From assembly GCA_902362705.1 (NCBI GenBank), contig CABIXK010000004.1:89342-153341 (forward strand): DNA of 64,000 nt, in the 5' to 3' direction. This document shows, piece after piece, positions 24,301-34,943 of this stretch (the stretch's first letter is position 1; the number at the start of each line of letters is the position of its first letter). The position numbers and the translations under genes are program-made. The notes beneath the pieces are model-generated. The model worked only from the letters and a program-made list of their open reading frames with translations, did not search any database and had not been told where the DNA came from. The stretch comes from Rikenellaceae bacterium (GTDB lineage Bacteria > Bacteroidota > Bacteroidia > Bacteroidales > Rikenellaceae).

Positions 24301-24601
24301 CCAGGTGGGTGATCGTCCAGAAGAGGAAGAGGATGCAGAAGGCGCTCGCCAGCGAGTTCATGGCGTTGACGGCGATGCCCACGTAGTCGGGCGAGGGGGC
24401 GAAGAGGGTGGCCAGGCGCGCCAGCATCATGAAGAGCGGGGCGCCGGGTGGGTGGCCCACCTCGAGCTTGTAGGAGGTGGCGATGAACTCGGAGCAGTCC
24501 CAGAGGCTCGAGACGGGCTCCATGGTCAGAAGGTAGACCGCCGCCGCTATGGCGAAGACGGCCCAGCCGACGATGTTGTTCCAGCGTTTGAAGAGTGTCA
24601 T
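21338..24601 (-). CDS. DUF2723 family membrane protein (TMEM260-like)
   Basis: A 1087-residue multispanning protein. The N-terminal half has about 12 or more membrane helices, beginning NIVGWAVFAIAAAVYLLTME and the family signature SSLWDCSEFIATSYKLEVGHPPGAPLF. The C-terminal part is soluble with TPR-like helices. DUF2723 proteins are related to GT-C glycosyltransferases, and the human homologue TMEM260 is an O-mannosyltransferase; protein O-glycosylation is known in Bacteroidales, so a glycosyltransferase role is plausible but inferred. Start is the ATG at 24599-24601. The last 30 residues are acidic and Ala/Gly-rich. Its 5' leader contains a palindromic element. Confidence 0.9.
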   Translation of the reverse strand: MTLFKRWNNIVGWAVFAIAAAVYLLTMEPVSSLWDCSEFIATSYKLEVGHPPGAPLFMMLARLATLFAPSPDYVGIAVNAMNSLASAFCILFLFWTITHLARRLVTRGGRELTLPRTVAALGAGAVGALAYTFTDTFWFSAIEGEVYALSSMFTALVVWLMLKWEEEADRPGAARWIILIAYLMGLSIGVHILNLLTIPALVFIYYFRKYDSITWRGAAVATLAAGAILVFINNIVIPYTVYVGAMVDLAFVNTLGLPVNSGITLFSLALIGGMGWASWRAHRAGRATLNTVLLCVTMILVGFSSYASVTIRAAANPPMNSNNPDNPHALLSVLNRDQYGDRPLLYGAYYSAPPTGLKEKRLWYLDEEGRYSPATVITGYTHDPRFMHLFPRMWSYAKKERDFKQWAAYRTTVEAARNEEGEVVRDAEGRPVMQEVLDFGRKRTYDDGYGPRTVVEPTFGENLNFFFNYQLSYMYWRYFLWNFVGRQSDIQPLRETITDGNWLSGIRWIDERYLGPQEGLPREVEENKGRNTYYFLPFLLGLVGLLYQFNRDARNFSVVMWLFVMTGIALVFYFNTQPGEPRERDYVYAGSFYAFSIWIGMGVVALYELLCRVLERRRTAAAAAATALCMGIPVLLAAQNWDDHDRSHRTMARDIGWNYLQSTLPNSIILNYGDNDTFPLWNNQDVYGVRPDVRIMNTSYLGGEWYIDQMKRRAYEAPGVPFSLPKHKYTHVNDQVPVYERVDRTVELKEAIDFVRSDDPRTQVRLDDGTAEGSLSDYFPTRRLALPVDKQNAIDAGIVREDERDLMVDTVYINLKRNSVDKPQLMILDMLAHFDWKRPIYLTQPYIFEQLGLLDYLQFDGYAYRLVPIRTEAKDYREIGRIDPDYAAPLLRDTFRYGNLSDPRVYVDHFIQYNLEAAHARDAFARVAKELLRQNRTREAVELLDLGLERLPVEALRFTEDNTYPFVEAYYVAGVQGDAEATAKGDALLRAYADNIIEYIEYYLRFDGVQADLVADSFARRLDELNRAYLLANYAGRREIVDYLNDYYRSLGVGDEDLFLDEELTPLDAAEVGEAGDVGAIGEAGQE

Positions 24602-24639
24602 AGGATCGTATCTGCGTTTCTCTTGTCGTTCGGCGGCTC

Positions 24640-24722
24640 GCAGCCGGCGGAGCGGCTGTCGGCCCGAAGGGTGCGGCCCTCCGCCCGGGGGCGGCTGCGG
24701 GCTGCCGGTTCTCGGCAGGCCT
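24640..24722. repeat. GC-rich palindromic element, copy 6, in the DUF2723 leader
   Basis: It contains GCAGCCGGCGGAGCGG on the left and GCCCTCCGCCCGGGGGCGGC followed by TGCGGGCTGCCGG on the right. It lies between the predicted promoter (24753-24784) and the start codon (24601) on the minus strand, so it would be transcribed. Confidence 0.7.
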
Positions 24723-24752
24723 CGAACCGAATTGCGGGCACGTAGCACCGCA

Positions 24753-24784
24753 CAAATGTAAGCAATAAACCGTCTATTTGCAAT
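24753..24784 (-). promoter_or_regulatory. predicted promoter of the DUF2723 gene
   Basis: On the minus strand, the -7 box TACATTTG (24753-24760) is preceded by ATTG (24781-24784), 20 bases upstream. The -33 box lies just before the end of the upstream helicase gene (24787). The leader would be about 145 bases. Confidence 0.65.
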
Positions 24785-24786
24785 TT

Positions 24787-26130
<1,344 letters not shown>

Positions 26131-26186
26131 GTCTGGTTTTTGAAATGAAGGGGCGGCATCGGCCGGCCCCGGATAAAAAGAACGTG

Positions 26187-26194
26187 CAAAAGTA
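26187..26194 (-). promoter_or_regulatory. predicted -7 box of the DEAD-box helicase gene
   Basis: TACTTTTG on the minus strand is an exact TAnnTTTG match, 56 bases before the start codon. Confidence 0.6.
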
Positions 26195-26301
26195 CGATAT
26201 ATTTCCCGGATTCGGGCCGCGGGGGCTCTTTTTCTTCGGCGGCGGCCCCGCGCGGCGGCGGGATTTCCGGCGGGCGGGGCGCCGGTTTCATGTTTTTTTC
26301 G

Positions 26302-26309
26302 TATCTTCG
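26302..26309 (+). promoter_or_regulatory. possible -7 box for cysS
   Basis: TATCTTCG deviates by one base from TAnnTTTG and lies 25 bases before the cysS start. Confidence 0.4.
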
Positions 26310-26334
26310 CGGTCAGAAAAACACATCGTTCGCT

Positions 26335-27810
26335 ATGGAATCGAAACTCGTACTCTACAATACGCTCTCGCGCCGCAAGGAGGCGTTCGAACCCCTCGTG
26401 CCGGGCCGTGCGGGCATGTACGTCTGCGGCCCTACGGTCTACGGCGATCCCCACCTGGGCCACGCCCGCCCGGCCGTGACGTTCGATCTGCTGTTCCGCT
26501 ACCTCAAGGCCTCTGGCTACAAGGTGCGCTACGTGCGCAACATCACCGACGTGGGGCATCTGGAGCACGACGCCGACGAGGGCGAGGACAAGATCGCCAA
26601 GAAGGCGCGCCTCGAGCAGCTCGAACCCATGGAGGTGGCCCACTACTACACCGAGCGCTACCGCCGCGCGATGGAGGCGCTGGGCGTCGAGAGCCCCTCG
26701 ATCGAGCCCCATGCCTCGGGCCACATCATCGAGCAGATCGCCTTCGTGCAGCGCATCCTCGACGCCGGCTTCGCCTACGTCTCGAACGGCTCGGTCTATT
26801 TCGACGTGGAGAAGTACAACGCCCGGCATGACTACGGCCGTCTGTCGGGCCGCAACCTCGACGACATCGTCGCCAACACGCGCGAGCTCGACGGCCAGTC
26901 GGACAAGCGCCACTCCTACGACTTCGCCCTGTGGAAGAAGGCCTCGCCCGAGCACATCATGCGCTGGCCCTCGCCCTGGAGCGACGGCTTCCCCGGCTGG
27001 CACATGGAGTGCTCGGCCATGTCGACGCGCTACCTGGGCGAGCGGTTCGACATCCACGGCGGCGGCATGGACCTCATGTTCCCCCACCACGAGTGCGAGA
27101 TCGCCCAGTCGACGGCCGCCCTGGGCCACGACTCGGCCCGCTACTGGGTGCACAACAACATGATTACGATCAACGGCCAGAAGATGGGCAAGTCGCTGGG
27201 CAACTTCATCACCCTGGAGGAGCTCTTCACCGGCTCGCACGCGCTGCTCGCGCAGGCCTACACGCCCATGACCATCCGCTTCTTCGTGCTGCAGGCCCAC
27301 TACCGTTCGACGCTCGACTTCTCGAACGAGGCCCTTCAGGCCGCCGAGAAGGGGCTCGACCGCCTGATGAAGGGCATCGAGACGCTGGAGAAGATCCGGC
27401 CCTCGGCCTCGTCGACGGTCGACCCCTCGGAGCTCGAGGCGCGCTGCCGCGCGGCGATGGACGACGACCTCAACTCGCCGCAGGTCATCTCGGCGCTCTT
27501 CGACTGGGTGCGCACGATCAACCAGTTGGCCGACGGCGCGCAGACGATCGACCAGACCGCTCTTGCGGCGCTGCGCGCGACCGTGCACCGCTACGCCTTC
27601 GACATCCTGGGCCTCCGCGACGAGAAGGCCGCCGGCACCGCCCAGGGGCGCGACTACGTGACCCCGCTGGTCGAGATGCTGCTCTGCGAGCGCCTCAAGG
27701 CGCGCGCTGCGAAGGACTGGGCCGCCTCGGACCGCATCCGCGACGGGCTGGCCGCCGCCGGCATCCGCGTCAAGGACCGCAAGGAGGGCACCGACTGGGA
27801 GCTCGAGTAG
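26335..27810 (+). CDS. cysS: cysteinyl-tRNA synthetase
   Basis: A 491-residue class I aminoacyl-tRNA synthetase. The zinc and HIGH regions are [20 protein letters not shown] at about 27-46; the HIGH-like motif is HLGH. The KMSKS motif is KMGKSLGN at about 282-289. Zinc-binding residues lie in GWHMECSAM and [11 protein letters not shown]. The start at ATG 26335 ([11 protein letters not shown]) fits the family; an in-frame ATG at 26290 would add 15 residues with no homology. The following MATE gene is 72 bases downstream, separated by a heptamer tract. Confidence 0.97.
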   Translation: MESKLVLYNTLSRRKEAFEPLVPGRAGMYVCGPTVYGDPHLGHARPAVTFDLLFRYLKASGYKVRYVRNITDVGHLEHDADEGEDKIAKKARLEQLEPMEVAHYYTERYRRAMEALGVESPSIEPHASGHIIEQIAFVQRILDAGFAYVSNGSVYFDVEKYNARHDYGRLSGRNLDDIVANTRELDGQSDKRHSYDFALWKKASPEHIMRWPSPWSDGFPGWHMECSAMSTRYLGERFDIHGGGMDLMFPHHECEIAQSTAALGHDSARYWVHNNMITINGQKMGKSLGNFITLEELFTGSHALLAQAYTPMTIRFFVLQAHYRSTLDFSNEALQAAEKGLDRLMKGIETLEKIRPSASSTVDPSELEARCRAAMDDDLNSPQVISALFDWVRTINQLADGAQTIDQTALAALRATVHRYAFDILGLRDEKAAGTAQGRDYVTPLVEMLLCERLKARAAKDWAASDRIRDGLAAAGIRVKDRKEGTDWELE

Positions 27811-27836
27811 ACAATTCACAATTTATAATTATTATG
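27811..27836. repeat. short heptamer-periodic tract
   Basis: The units ACAATTC, ACAATTT and ATAATTA follow the cysS stop directly with a 7-bp period. Confidence 0.6.
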
Positions 27837-27881
27837 GTGGAGGGGCGGTCGTGGTGCCGCCTTCCGCATAAAGAAACCTGC

Positions 27882-29276
27882 ATGTCAGAAATCCGCTCGG
27901 CGGCTACGGAGCTCGGAACCGAACGCATCCGCAAGCTGCTCATGCAATACGCCGTGCCGGCGGTGATCGCCATGACGGCCTCGTCGCTCTACAACATGGT
28001 CGACAGCATCTTCATCGGCCAGGGTGTGGGGCCGCTGGCCATTTCGGGCCTGGCGGTCACCTTCCCGCTGATGAACCTCGCGGCGGCCTTCGGCTCGCTC
28101 GTGGGCGTCGGCGCCGCCACGCTCATCTCCATGAGGCTGGGGCAGCGCGACTACGAGACGGCCCGGACGGTGCTTGGCAACGTATTGACGCTCAACCTCA
28201 TCATCGGCGTTGCGTTCGGCCTCGCTGCGCTCCTGCTGCTCGACCCGATCCTCTACTTCTTCGGCGCGAGCGCCGAGACGATCGGCTATGCGCGCGAGTA
28301 TATGACCATCATCCTGGCGGGCAACGTCGTCACCCACATGTATCTGGGCCTCAACGCCGTGCTGCGCGCCTCGGGCCATCCGCGCAAGTCGATGCAGGCC
28401 ACGATCAACACCGTGGTCATCAATACGGCGCTCGACCCGCTCTTCATCTACGGCTTCGGGTGGGGCATCCGCGGCGCGGCCATCGCCACGATCCTGGCGC
28501 AGGTGGTCTCGCTCGCGTGGCAGCTGCGCATCCTCTCCGACCGGCGCGAGCTGCTCCACTTCCGTCGCGGCATCTACCGCCTGCGCCGCCGCATCGTGGC
28601 CGACGTGCTGGCCATCGGCATGTCGCCCTTCCTGATGAACCTCGCGGCCTGCCTGATCGTCATCCTCATCAACAAGGGGCTCAAGCAGTACGGCGGCGAC
28701 CTGATGATCGGCGCCTACGGCATCGTCAACCGCCTGGCCTTCTTCTTCGTGATGATCGTCATGGGCATCAACCAGGGCATGCAGCCCATCGCGGGCTACA
28801 ATTTCGGCGCCCGCCAGTACGACCGCGTGCTGCGCGCGCTGCGGCTGACGATGATGGGGGGCACGGCCGTGATGACCGTGGGCTTCGCCATCGGTGAGCT
28901 GCTGCCCGGGGTGGTCGTGCGCCTCTTCACCACCGACGACGAGCTGGTCCGCCTCTCGGTCGAGGGCATGCGCATCGTCTTCGTCTTCTTCCCCATCATC
29001 GGCTTCCAGATGGTGGCGACCAACTTCTTCATGAGCATCGGCATGGCCTCGAAGGCGATCTTCCTGTCGCTCTCGCGCCAGCTGCTCTTCCTGCTCCCGG
29101 GGCTGCTGCTCCTGCCGGGGCTCTTCGAGCGGTTCACCTCGTGGAACGGCAGCTGGGGCGTGTGGTGCGCCATGCCGCTCTCGGACCTGCTGGCGGCGAT
29201 GGTGACCTTCGCGATGCTCGTTCACCAACTGCGCAGGTTCCGGGCCATGGCCGCGGAGCCCGGTGCCAACATCTGA
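27882..29276 (+). CDS. MATE-family exporter (MepA-like)
   Basis: A 464-residue 12-helix transporter. The N terminus, RIRKLLMQYAVPAVIAMTAS followed by SLYNMVDSIFIGQGVGPLAI, is typical of the MepA/DinF-like branch, different from the NorM-like protein at 13.8 kb. The internal repeat continues with SPFLMNLAACLIVILINKGL and GINQGMQPIAGYNFGARQYD. The start at ATG 27882 gives MSEIRSAATELG. The upstream open frame overlaps cysS in another frame and is spurious. The cytidylate-kinase-like gene follows six bases later, so the two are probably one operon with prfB. Confidence 0.93.
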   Translation: MSEIRSAATELGTERIRKLLMQYAVPAVIAMTASSLYNMVDSIFIGQGVGPLAISGLAVTFPLMNLAAAFGSLVGVGAATLISMRLGQRDYETARTVLGNVLTLNLIIGVAFGLAALLLLDPILYFFGASAETIGYAREYMTIILAGNVVTHMYLGLNAVLRASGHPRKSMQATINTVVINTALDPLFIYGFGWGIRGAAIATILAQVVSLAWQLRILSDRRELLHFRRGIYRLRRRIVADVLAIGMSPFLMNLAACLIVILINKGLKQYGGDLMIGAYGIVNRLAFFFVMIVMGINQGMQPIAGYNFGARQYDRVLRALRLTMMGGTAVMTVGFAIGELLPGVVVRLFTTDDELVRLSVEGMRIVFVFFPIIGFQMVATNFFMSIGMASKAIFLSLSRQLLFLLPGLLLLPGLFERFTSWNGSWGVWCAMPLSDLLAAMVTFAMLVHQLRRFRAMAAEPGANI

Positions 29277-29282
29277 GACGCT

Positions 29283-29926
29283 ATGGAGGAAAATTTCGTC
29301 ATCTGCATCGGCCGCCAGCTGGGCGGCGGGGGCATGGAGGTCGGGCGGCACCTCGCCCGGCGGCTCGGCGCGACGCTCTACGACAAGGAGCTCATCGACC
29401 TGGCGGCGCGCGAGAGCGGGCTCTGCCCCTCGCTCTTCGAGCGGGCCGACGAGCGCGGCTCCAAGGGGCTCTTCTCGACGCTGGTGGGCTATCTGCGTGC
29501 CCCCTTCACGGGCTACGAGGGCGGCAACGGGGGCAACGTGCTCGCGCCCGAGGCGCTCTTCAAGATCCAGAGCGACGTCATCCGCGACCTGGCCGCGCGT
29601 CGCTCGTGCCTCTTCGTGGGGCGGTGCGCCGACTATATCCTGCGCGACCGCGCACGCACAGTGAGCCTCTTCCTGACGGCCGACACGGCGGACCGCGTCG
29701 CGCGGCTGTGCGGGGCCCACGGCTGGACCGAGCGCGAGGCGCTGGAGCGCATGCGGCGCGTCGACGCGGAGCGTGCGGCCTACTACAACTACTACACCGG
29801 GCGCACGTGGGGCGAAGCCGCGACCTACGACCTCTGCCTCAACACCTCGCGGCTGGGCGTCGGGCGGACGGTCGACTTCATCCTGGAGTTCGTCGCCGCG
29901 CGCCTCGAACAGAACAAACCGACATT

Positions 29927-29930
<4 letters not shown>
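29283..29930 (+). CDS. cytidylate kinase-like family protein
   Basis: A 215-residue P-loop protein of the cytidylate-kinase-like family. It begins NFVICIGRQLGGGGMEVGRH, where the P-loop has a GGGG in place of a classical GxxxxGKS, as usual in this family. Other conserved parts are LYDKELIDLAARESG and CLFVGRCADYILRD. The family's substrate is not established, and it is distinct from essential Cmk. The gene ends with TGA overlapping the ATG of prfB (ATGA at 29927-29930), so translation of the two is probably coupled. Confidence 0.85.
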
Positions 29931-31045
<1,115 letters not shown>

Positions 31046-31059
31046 TAACGGGCAGATCC

Positions 31060-31155
31060 TGCTGCCCGCAGCCAGCGGAGGGTACAGGCGGGCCTTCGGG
31101 CGAAACGAGCAGTCCTTCGCCGGGGACGGCTGCGGCCTGCCGGCTGAAAGCCGGG
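31060..31155. repeat. GC-rich palindromic element, copy 7
   Basis: It reads GCAGCCAGCGGAGGGTACAG ... GAGCAGTCCTTCGCCGGGG ... GGCTGCGGCCTGCCGGC and ends in the small hairpin GCCGGC-TGAAA-GCCGG followed by GATTTTCTTTG, so this end also looks like a terminator for prfB. Confidence 0.75.
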
Positions 31156-31182
31156 ATTTTCTTTGTATATAGTGCCCTCCCT

Positions 31183-31218
31183 TCATTATACATTGTCAAT
31201 TATTCATTATTCATTGAC
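31183..31218. repeat. heptamer-periodic tract upstream of the namZ-like gene
   Basis: The units CATTATA, CATTGTC, AATTATT, CATTATT and CATTGAC have a strict 7-bp period and end about 15 bases before the start codon at 31232. Confidence 0.75.
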
Positions 31219-31231
31219 CAATACGACCGAC

Positions 31232-32434
31232 ATGAAATCTCTGCTCCCGATTATCCTCGCCCTCTCGCTCCTCTTCCCGGCTCCGGCCGCGGCGCAGGAG
31301 GTGCTGGTCGGCATGACCGACACGGCGGCCTACTTCCCGCTGCTGCGCGGGCGCAGGGTGGCCGTGCTGGCCAACCATACGGCCGTGGCTCCGGCCGCGG
31401 CATGCGGCGCCGAGGCGCATGCCGACCCTGCCGGGCGGGTCCATCTGGTCGACCTGCTCCACGACAGGGGCTTCGATCTTACGGGTATCTTCTCGCCCGA
31501 GCACGGCTTCCGCGGCACGGCCGATGCGGGCGAGCACGTCCGCAATTCGGTCGACCGGGCCACGGGCATCCCCATCCGTTCGCTCTACGACGGCAATGCG
31601 CGGCGCCCCTCGGCCGGGGCGATGGACTCTTTCGACGTGCTGGTTGTCGACATGCAGGACGTGGGGGTGCGCTTCTACACCTATTATATCTCCATGCTGC
31701 GGATGATGGAGGCGTGCGCCGACGCGGGGCGCGAGGTGGTGGTGCTCGACCGCCCCAATCCCCTCGGCGACAAGGTCGACGGGCCGCTCCTGGATATGCG
31801 CTACAAGTCGGGTGTCGGGGCGCTGCCGATCCCCGTACTCCACGGGCTGACGATGGGCGAGATCGCCCGCATGGCCGTGGGCGAGGGGTGGACCCCTCCG
31901 TGCGGGCTGCGCGTGGTGCCGTGCCGCAACTACACCCACGCGACCGAGTACGTGCTGCCCGTAGCGCCGTCGCCCAACCTGCCTGCGCAGCGCTCCGTCT
32001 ACCTCTATCCGACGCTGTGCCTCTTCGAGGGGACGGTCTTGAGCGTGGGCCGTGGCACCGATCGCCCCTTCGAGTGTTACGGCCACCCGGCGCTCCGCGG
32101 CGACGGCTTCGACTTCGCGTTCACGCCGCGCCCCACGGCGGGCGCGAAGCAGCCGCTCTTCGAGGGCGAGCGCTGCTACGGCCGCGACCTCGGCGGGATG
32201 CCGCTCTCGGAGGCGCGCGAGGTGGGCCTCACGCTCGAATACCTGGTCGACGCCTACCGCCGCCTGGGGTTGGGCGAGCGCTTCTTCAAGCCGATCTTCG
32301 AGAAGCTGGTCGGCGTGGGCTACGTGCGCGAGATGATCGTCGCCGGCGCCTCGGCCGACGAGATCCGGGCCCGCTGGGCCGGGGATGTCGCCCGCTACAG
32401 GCAACTGCGCGAGCGTTATCTGCTCTACGAATAG
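31232..32434 (+). CDS. NamZ-like exo-beta-N-acetylmuramidase (DUF1343)
   Basis: A 400-residue secreted protein with the signal peptide MKSLLPIILALSLLFPAPAA. The mature part is a DUF1343 domain, with LVGMTDTAAYFPLLRGRRVA, IFSPEHGFRGTADAGEHV, DVLVVDMQDVGVRFYTY, RPNPLGDKVDGPLLD and SVGRGTDRPFECYGHP. The Bacillus member NamZ removes terminal MurNAc from peptidoglycan fragments, so a role in cell-wall recycling or breakdown is likely. The start at ATG 31232 places the signal peptide correctly; the upstream part of the frame is heptamer repeat. It ends in a bidirectional terminator. Confidence 0.9.
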   Translation: MKSLLPIILALSLLFPAPAAAQEVLVGMTDTAAYFPLLRGRRVAVLANHTAVAPAAACGAEAHADPAGRVHLVDLLHDRGFDLTGIFSPEHGFRGTADAGEHVRNSVDRATGIPIRSLYDGNARRPSAGAMDSFDVLVVDMQDVGVRFYTYYISMLRMMEACADAGREVVVLDRPNPLGDKVDGPLLDMRYKSGVGALPIPVLHGLTMGEIARMAVGEGWTPPCGLRVVPCRNYTHATEYVLPVAPSPNLPAQRSVYLYPTLCLFEGTVLSVGRGTDRPFECYGHPALRGDGFDFAFTPRPTAGAKQPLFEGERCYGRDLGGMPLSEAREVGLTLEYLVDAYRRLGLGERFFKPIFEKLVGVGYVREMIVAGASADEIRARWAGDVARYRQLRERYLLYE

Positions 32435-32467
32435 AAAAAGACACCGCATCAAAGCGGTGTCTTTTTT
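32435..32467. terminator. bidirectional terminator
   Basis: AAAAAGACACCGC (32435-32447) pairs with GCGGTGTCTTTTT (32454-32466), with A and T runs on both sides. It serves the namZ-like gene and the convergent beta-lactamase remnant, whose stop codon touches it. Confidence 0.9.
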
Positions 32468-32717
32468 ATCGGATCTCCCCGACCACGGCCCGCGCGATGC
32501 GGGCGATCGCCCGGGCGTTGACCGCATCCTCTTCGCGCGAGTCGGTGACCAGCACCGCGAGCGTGCACGAGCGTCCGTCGGACAGGCGCACGGCCACCCC
32601 AACGCGGGCGTCGAGCCCCGCGACGATGCGGTCGATGCGGCGTTCGAGCCGCTCGCGGGGCGACGTGCAGGCCGCTCCGCACCACACGGCGAGCAGCAGC
32701 GCGAGCAGGCGTGTCAT
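32466..32717 (-). pseudogene. internally deleted class A beta-lactamase remnant
   Basis: An 83-codon frame. It starts with a lipoprotein-like signal, MTRLLALLLAVWCGAAC, then RLERRIDRIVAGLDARVGVA, which matches the N-terminal helix and first strand of class A beta-lactamases. It then jumps at about codons 46-50 to CTLAVLVTDSREEDAVNARA and IARIARAVV, which matches the last strand and C-terminal helix of the same fold. The SxxK, SDN and KTG active-site motifs, about 200 residues, are missing, so it cannot hydrolyse beta-lactams. The frame is still open. Its ATG overlaps the TGA of the acetyltransferase gene (ATGA). It could instead be a small lipoprotein kept for another use. Confidence 0.65.
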
Positions 32718-33301
32718 AGGATCTCCTCCCCGGCGATGCGGTCCTCGGGGCCGATGGGGCGGATGACGCGGCAGGGGTTGCCCGCGGCGACGACCCCCGC
32801 GGGGATGTCGCGCGTGACGACGCTCCCGGCGCCGATCACCGTCCCGTCGCCGATCGCGACGCCCGGCAGGACGACCGTGTGTCCGCCGATCCAGACGTCG
32901 TTGCCGATCGTGATCGGTCGCGAGCGCATGACGCCCTGCGCCCGCTGCGCGGCGTCGAGGGCGTGGGCCACGGTGTAGAGGCCGCAGTGGGGGCCGATGA
33001 AGACGCGGTCGCCGATGGTGACCGGCGCCTCGTCGAGGATCGTGAGGCCCAGGTTGCCGACGAAATCCTCGCCGACGGAGATCTGCTCGCCGAAGTCGCA
33101 GTGGAAAGGGCTGTGGATCGTGAACCGTCGGCCCGTGCGGCCCAGCAGCTGCCGCAGCAGGGCCTCGCGCTCCGCGGCGAGCGACGGCGCGAGAGCGTTG
33201 AAGCGGAAGAGCAGCTCCTTGGTCCGTTCGAGCGCCTCGGTGATCGGGGGAACTATGCCGTAGAGCCAGCGGCCCGAGGTCATCTTTTCGAAATCGTTCA
33301 T
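32714..33301 (-). CDS. maltose/galactoside O-acetyltransferase-like hexapeptide protein
   Basis: A 195-residue acetyl-CoA-dependent sugar acetyltransferase of the Maa/LacA family. The N-terminal part MNDFEKMTSGRWLYGIVPPI is the Mac domain. Left-handed beta-helix hexapeptides follow (ITIGNDVWIGGHTVVLPGVA, then IGDGTVIGAGSVVTRDIPAG), and the catalytic His is in GLYTVAHALD. The start is the ATG at 33299-33301; the frame has 14 more codons upstream that lack homology. The acceptor sugar is unknown. Its stop overlaps the beta-lactamase remnant start. Confidence 0.9.
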   Translation of the reverse strand: MNDFEKMTSGRWLYGIVPPITEALERTKELLFRFNALAPSLAAEREALLRQLLGRTGRRFTIHSPFHCDFGEQISVGEDFVGNLGLTILDEAPVTIGDRVFIGPHCGLYTVAHALDAAQRAQGVMRSRPITIGNDVWIGGHTVVLPGVAIGDGTVIGAGSVVTRDIPAGVVAAGNPCRVIRPIGPEDRIAGEEIL

Positions 33302-33344
33302 GGGGCGGAGATGGGTGGATGAAAAACGATCATTCTTACACACC

Positions 33345-33386
33345 TAATAAAAGAGCGTGTGCCGAAATCTTCATTCCGACACACGC
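33345..33386 (-). terminator. terminator of the ferredoxin gene
   Basis: GCGTGTG (33355-33361) pairs with CACACGC (33380-33386). The stem extends with CCGAA-type pairing including G-U pairs. On the minus strand CTCTTTTATT follows. Confidence 0.75.
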
Positions 33387-33412
33387 CCTTTCGCTTCGAC
33401 TCGTCCGGGAAG

Positions 33413-33580
33413 TTACTCCGAAACGATCGCCTCGCTCGGGCAGACGCCTGCGCAGGTGCCGCAGTCGATGCACTTGTCGGCGTCGATGACATAGATGTCG
33501 CCGGCCGAGATCGCCTCTACGGGGCACTCGCCGATGCAGGTACCGCAGGCGACGCAGGAGTCAGTGATTTTGTAAGCCAT
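33413..33580 (-). CDS. 2[4Fe-4S] ferredoxin
   Basis: A 55-residue bacterial-type ferredoxin, MAYKITDSCVACGTCIGECP..., with two complete CxxCxxCxxxCP motifs: CVACGTCIGECP at about 9-20 and CIDCGTCAGVCP at about 37-48. Both clusters therefore have all ligands. It carries low-potential electrons in the cytoplasm, for example from pyruvate:ferredoxin oxidoreductase. The gene stands alone between its own full-consensus promoter and a terminator, which suggests strong expression. It is a possible electron donor for the hydrogenase-like complex at 44-51 kb, but nothing in the sequence proves this. Confidence 0.96.
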   Translation of the reverse strand: MAYKITDSCVACGTCIGECPVEAISAGDIYVIDADKCIDCGTCAGVCPSEAIVSE

Positions 33581-33621
33581 GGTCTTGATGTTTATTCGTT
33601 AATGAAGTGTGTTTGCAAAAG

Positions 33622-33652
33622 CAAATATAGGATATTATTTGATAATATCAAA
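33622..33652 (-). promoter_or_regulatory. ferredoxin promoter, full consensus
   Basis: On the minus strand, TTTG (33649-33652) and TATATTTG (33622-33629) are separated by exactly 19 bases. The -33 box lies inside the last codons of serS. Confidence 0.85.
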
Positions 33653-34906
33653 ACCCGTGTAGGGAATCAGCACCTCGGGGATGCGGATGCCCTCTGCGGT
33701 CTGGTTGTTCTCCAGCAGCGCGGCGACGATGCGGGGCAGGGCCAGCGACGAGCCGTTGAGCGTGTGGGCCAGCTGCGTCTTCTTCTCGGCGTCGCGGTAG
33801 CGGAGCTTCAGACGGTTGGCCTGGAACGACTCGAAGTTCGACACCGACGACACCTCCAGCCAGCGCTTCTGCGCCTCGGAGTATACCTCGAAGTCGTAGG
33901 TCAGCGCCGAGGTGAACGACATGTCGCCGCCGCACAGGCGCAGGATGCGGTAGGGCAGCCCGAGCGAGCGGACGATCCCCTCGACGTGGGCCACCATGCC
34001 GTCGAGCGCCTCGTAGGAGCGCTCGGGCAGCGCCAGCTGCACGATCTCCACCTTGTCGAACTGGTGCAGGCGGTTCAGTCCGCGCACGTCCTTGCCGTAG
34101 GATCCGGCCTCGCGGCGGAAGCAGGGGGTGTAGGCGGTCATCCGCACGGGGAAGTCCTTCTCGTCGAGGATCACGTCGCGGAAGATGTTCGTCACGGGCA
34201 CCTCGGCCGTGGGCACCAGGTAGAAGTTGTCGGCCGTGGCGTGGTACATCTGCCCCTCCTTGTCGGGGAGCTGTCCCGTGCCGAATCCCGAGGCCTCGTT
34301 GACCAGCACCGGGGGTTCGACCTCGAGGTATCCGGCCTGCGTGTTGCAGTCGAGGAAGTAGTTGATCAGCGCGCGCTGCAGCCGCGCGCCCTTGCCCTTG
34401 TAGACGGGGAATCCGGCGCCGGTGAGCTTCACGCCCAGGTCGAAGTCGATGATGTCGTACTTGCGCGCCAGCTCCCAGTGGGGCAGCGGGTTCTCGGGCA
34501 GCGGGGTGTAGCTCTCCACGAGCTTCACCACGAGGTTGTCCTCGGCCGTGCGCCCCTCGGGCACGATCTCGGCGGGGAAGTTGGGCAGTGTGACCAGCAG
34601 CGTCTGCAACTCGTCCTGCACGCTCTTCGACTCCTCCTGCAGGCGCGTCGACTGCTCCTTCAGCTCGCCGACGAAGCGCTTGTGCTCCTCCGCCTCGTCG
34701 CGGCGGCCCTGACCCATGAGGGCGCCGATCTGCTTGGCGGCCTTGTTCTGTGCGGCGAGCGTCGAGTCGAGCTCGGCCTGGAGCGCCTTGCGGCGGTCGT
34801 CGAGCGCGACGATGCGGTCGATGGCGGCCGCAGCGTCGACGCCCTTCTTGGCGAGTTTGCGCACGGCGGCCTCGCGGTCGTCGCGGATTTGCTTGAGTGT
34901 GAGCAT
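33635..34906 (-). CDS. serS: seryl-tRNA synthetase
   Basis: A 423-residue class II aminoacyl-tRNA synthetase. The N-terminal arm is a long antiparallel coiled coil (residues about 30-100, rich in Arg, Glu, Gln and Ala) that grips the tRNA-Ser variable arm. Class II motif 2 is FRREAGSYGKDVRGLNRLHQF at about 264-284, and motif 3 is in NGSSLALPRIVAALLENNQ near the C terminus. Length is normal. A -7 box lies 39 bases upstream. The gene is followed closely by the ferredoxin promoter. Confidence 0.97.
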   Translation of the reverse strand: MLTLKQIRDDREAAVRKLAKKGVDAAAAIDRIVALDDRRKALQAELDSTLAAQNKAAKQIGALMGQGRRDEAEEHKRFVGELKEQSTRLQEESKSVQDELQTLLVTLPNFPAEIVPEGRTAEDNLVVKLVESYTPLPENPLPHWELARKYDIIDFDLGVKLTGAGFPVYKGKGARLQRALINYFLDCNTQAGYLEVEPPVLVNEASGFGTGQLPDKEGQMYHATADNFYLVPTAEVPVTNIFRDVILDEKDFPVRMTAYTPCFRREAGSYGKDVRGLNRLHQFDKVEIVQLALPERSYEALDGMVAHVEGIVRSLGLPYRILRLCGGDMSFTSALTYDFEVYSEAQKRWLEVSSVSNFESFQANRLKLRYRDAEKKTQLAHTLNGSSLALPRIVAALLENNQTAEGIRIPEVLIPYTGFDIIK

Positions 34907-34943
34907 GGTATTTCGCTTTTTGTGTTTGTCGTCGTTACGAATT

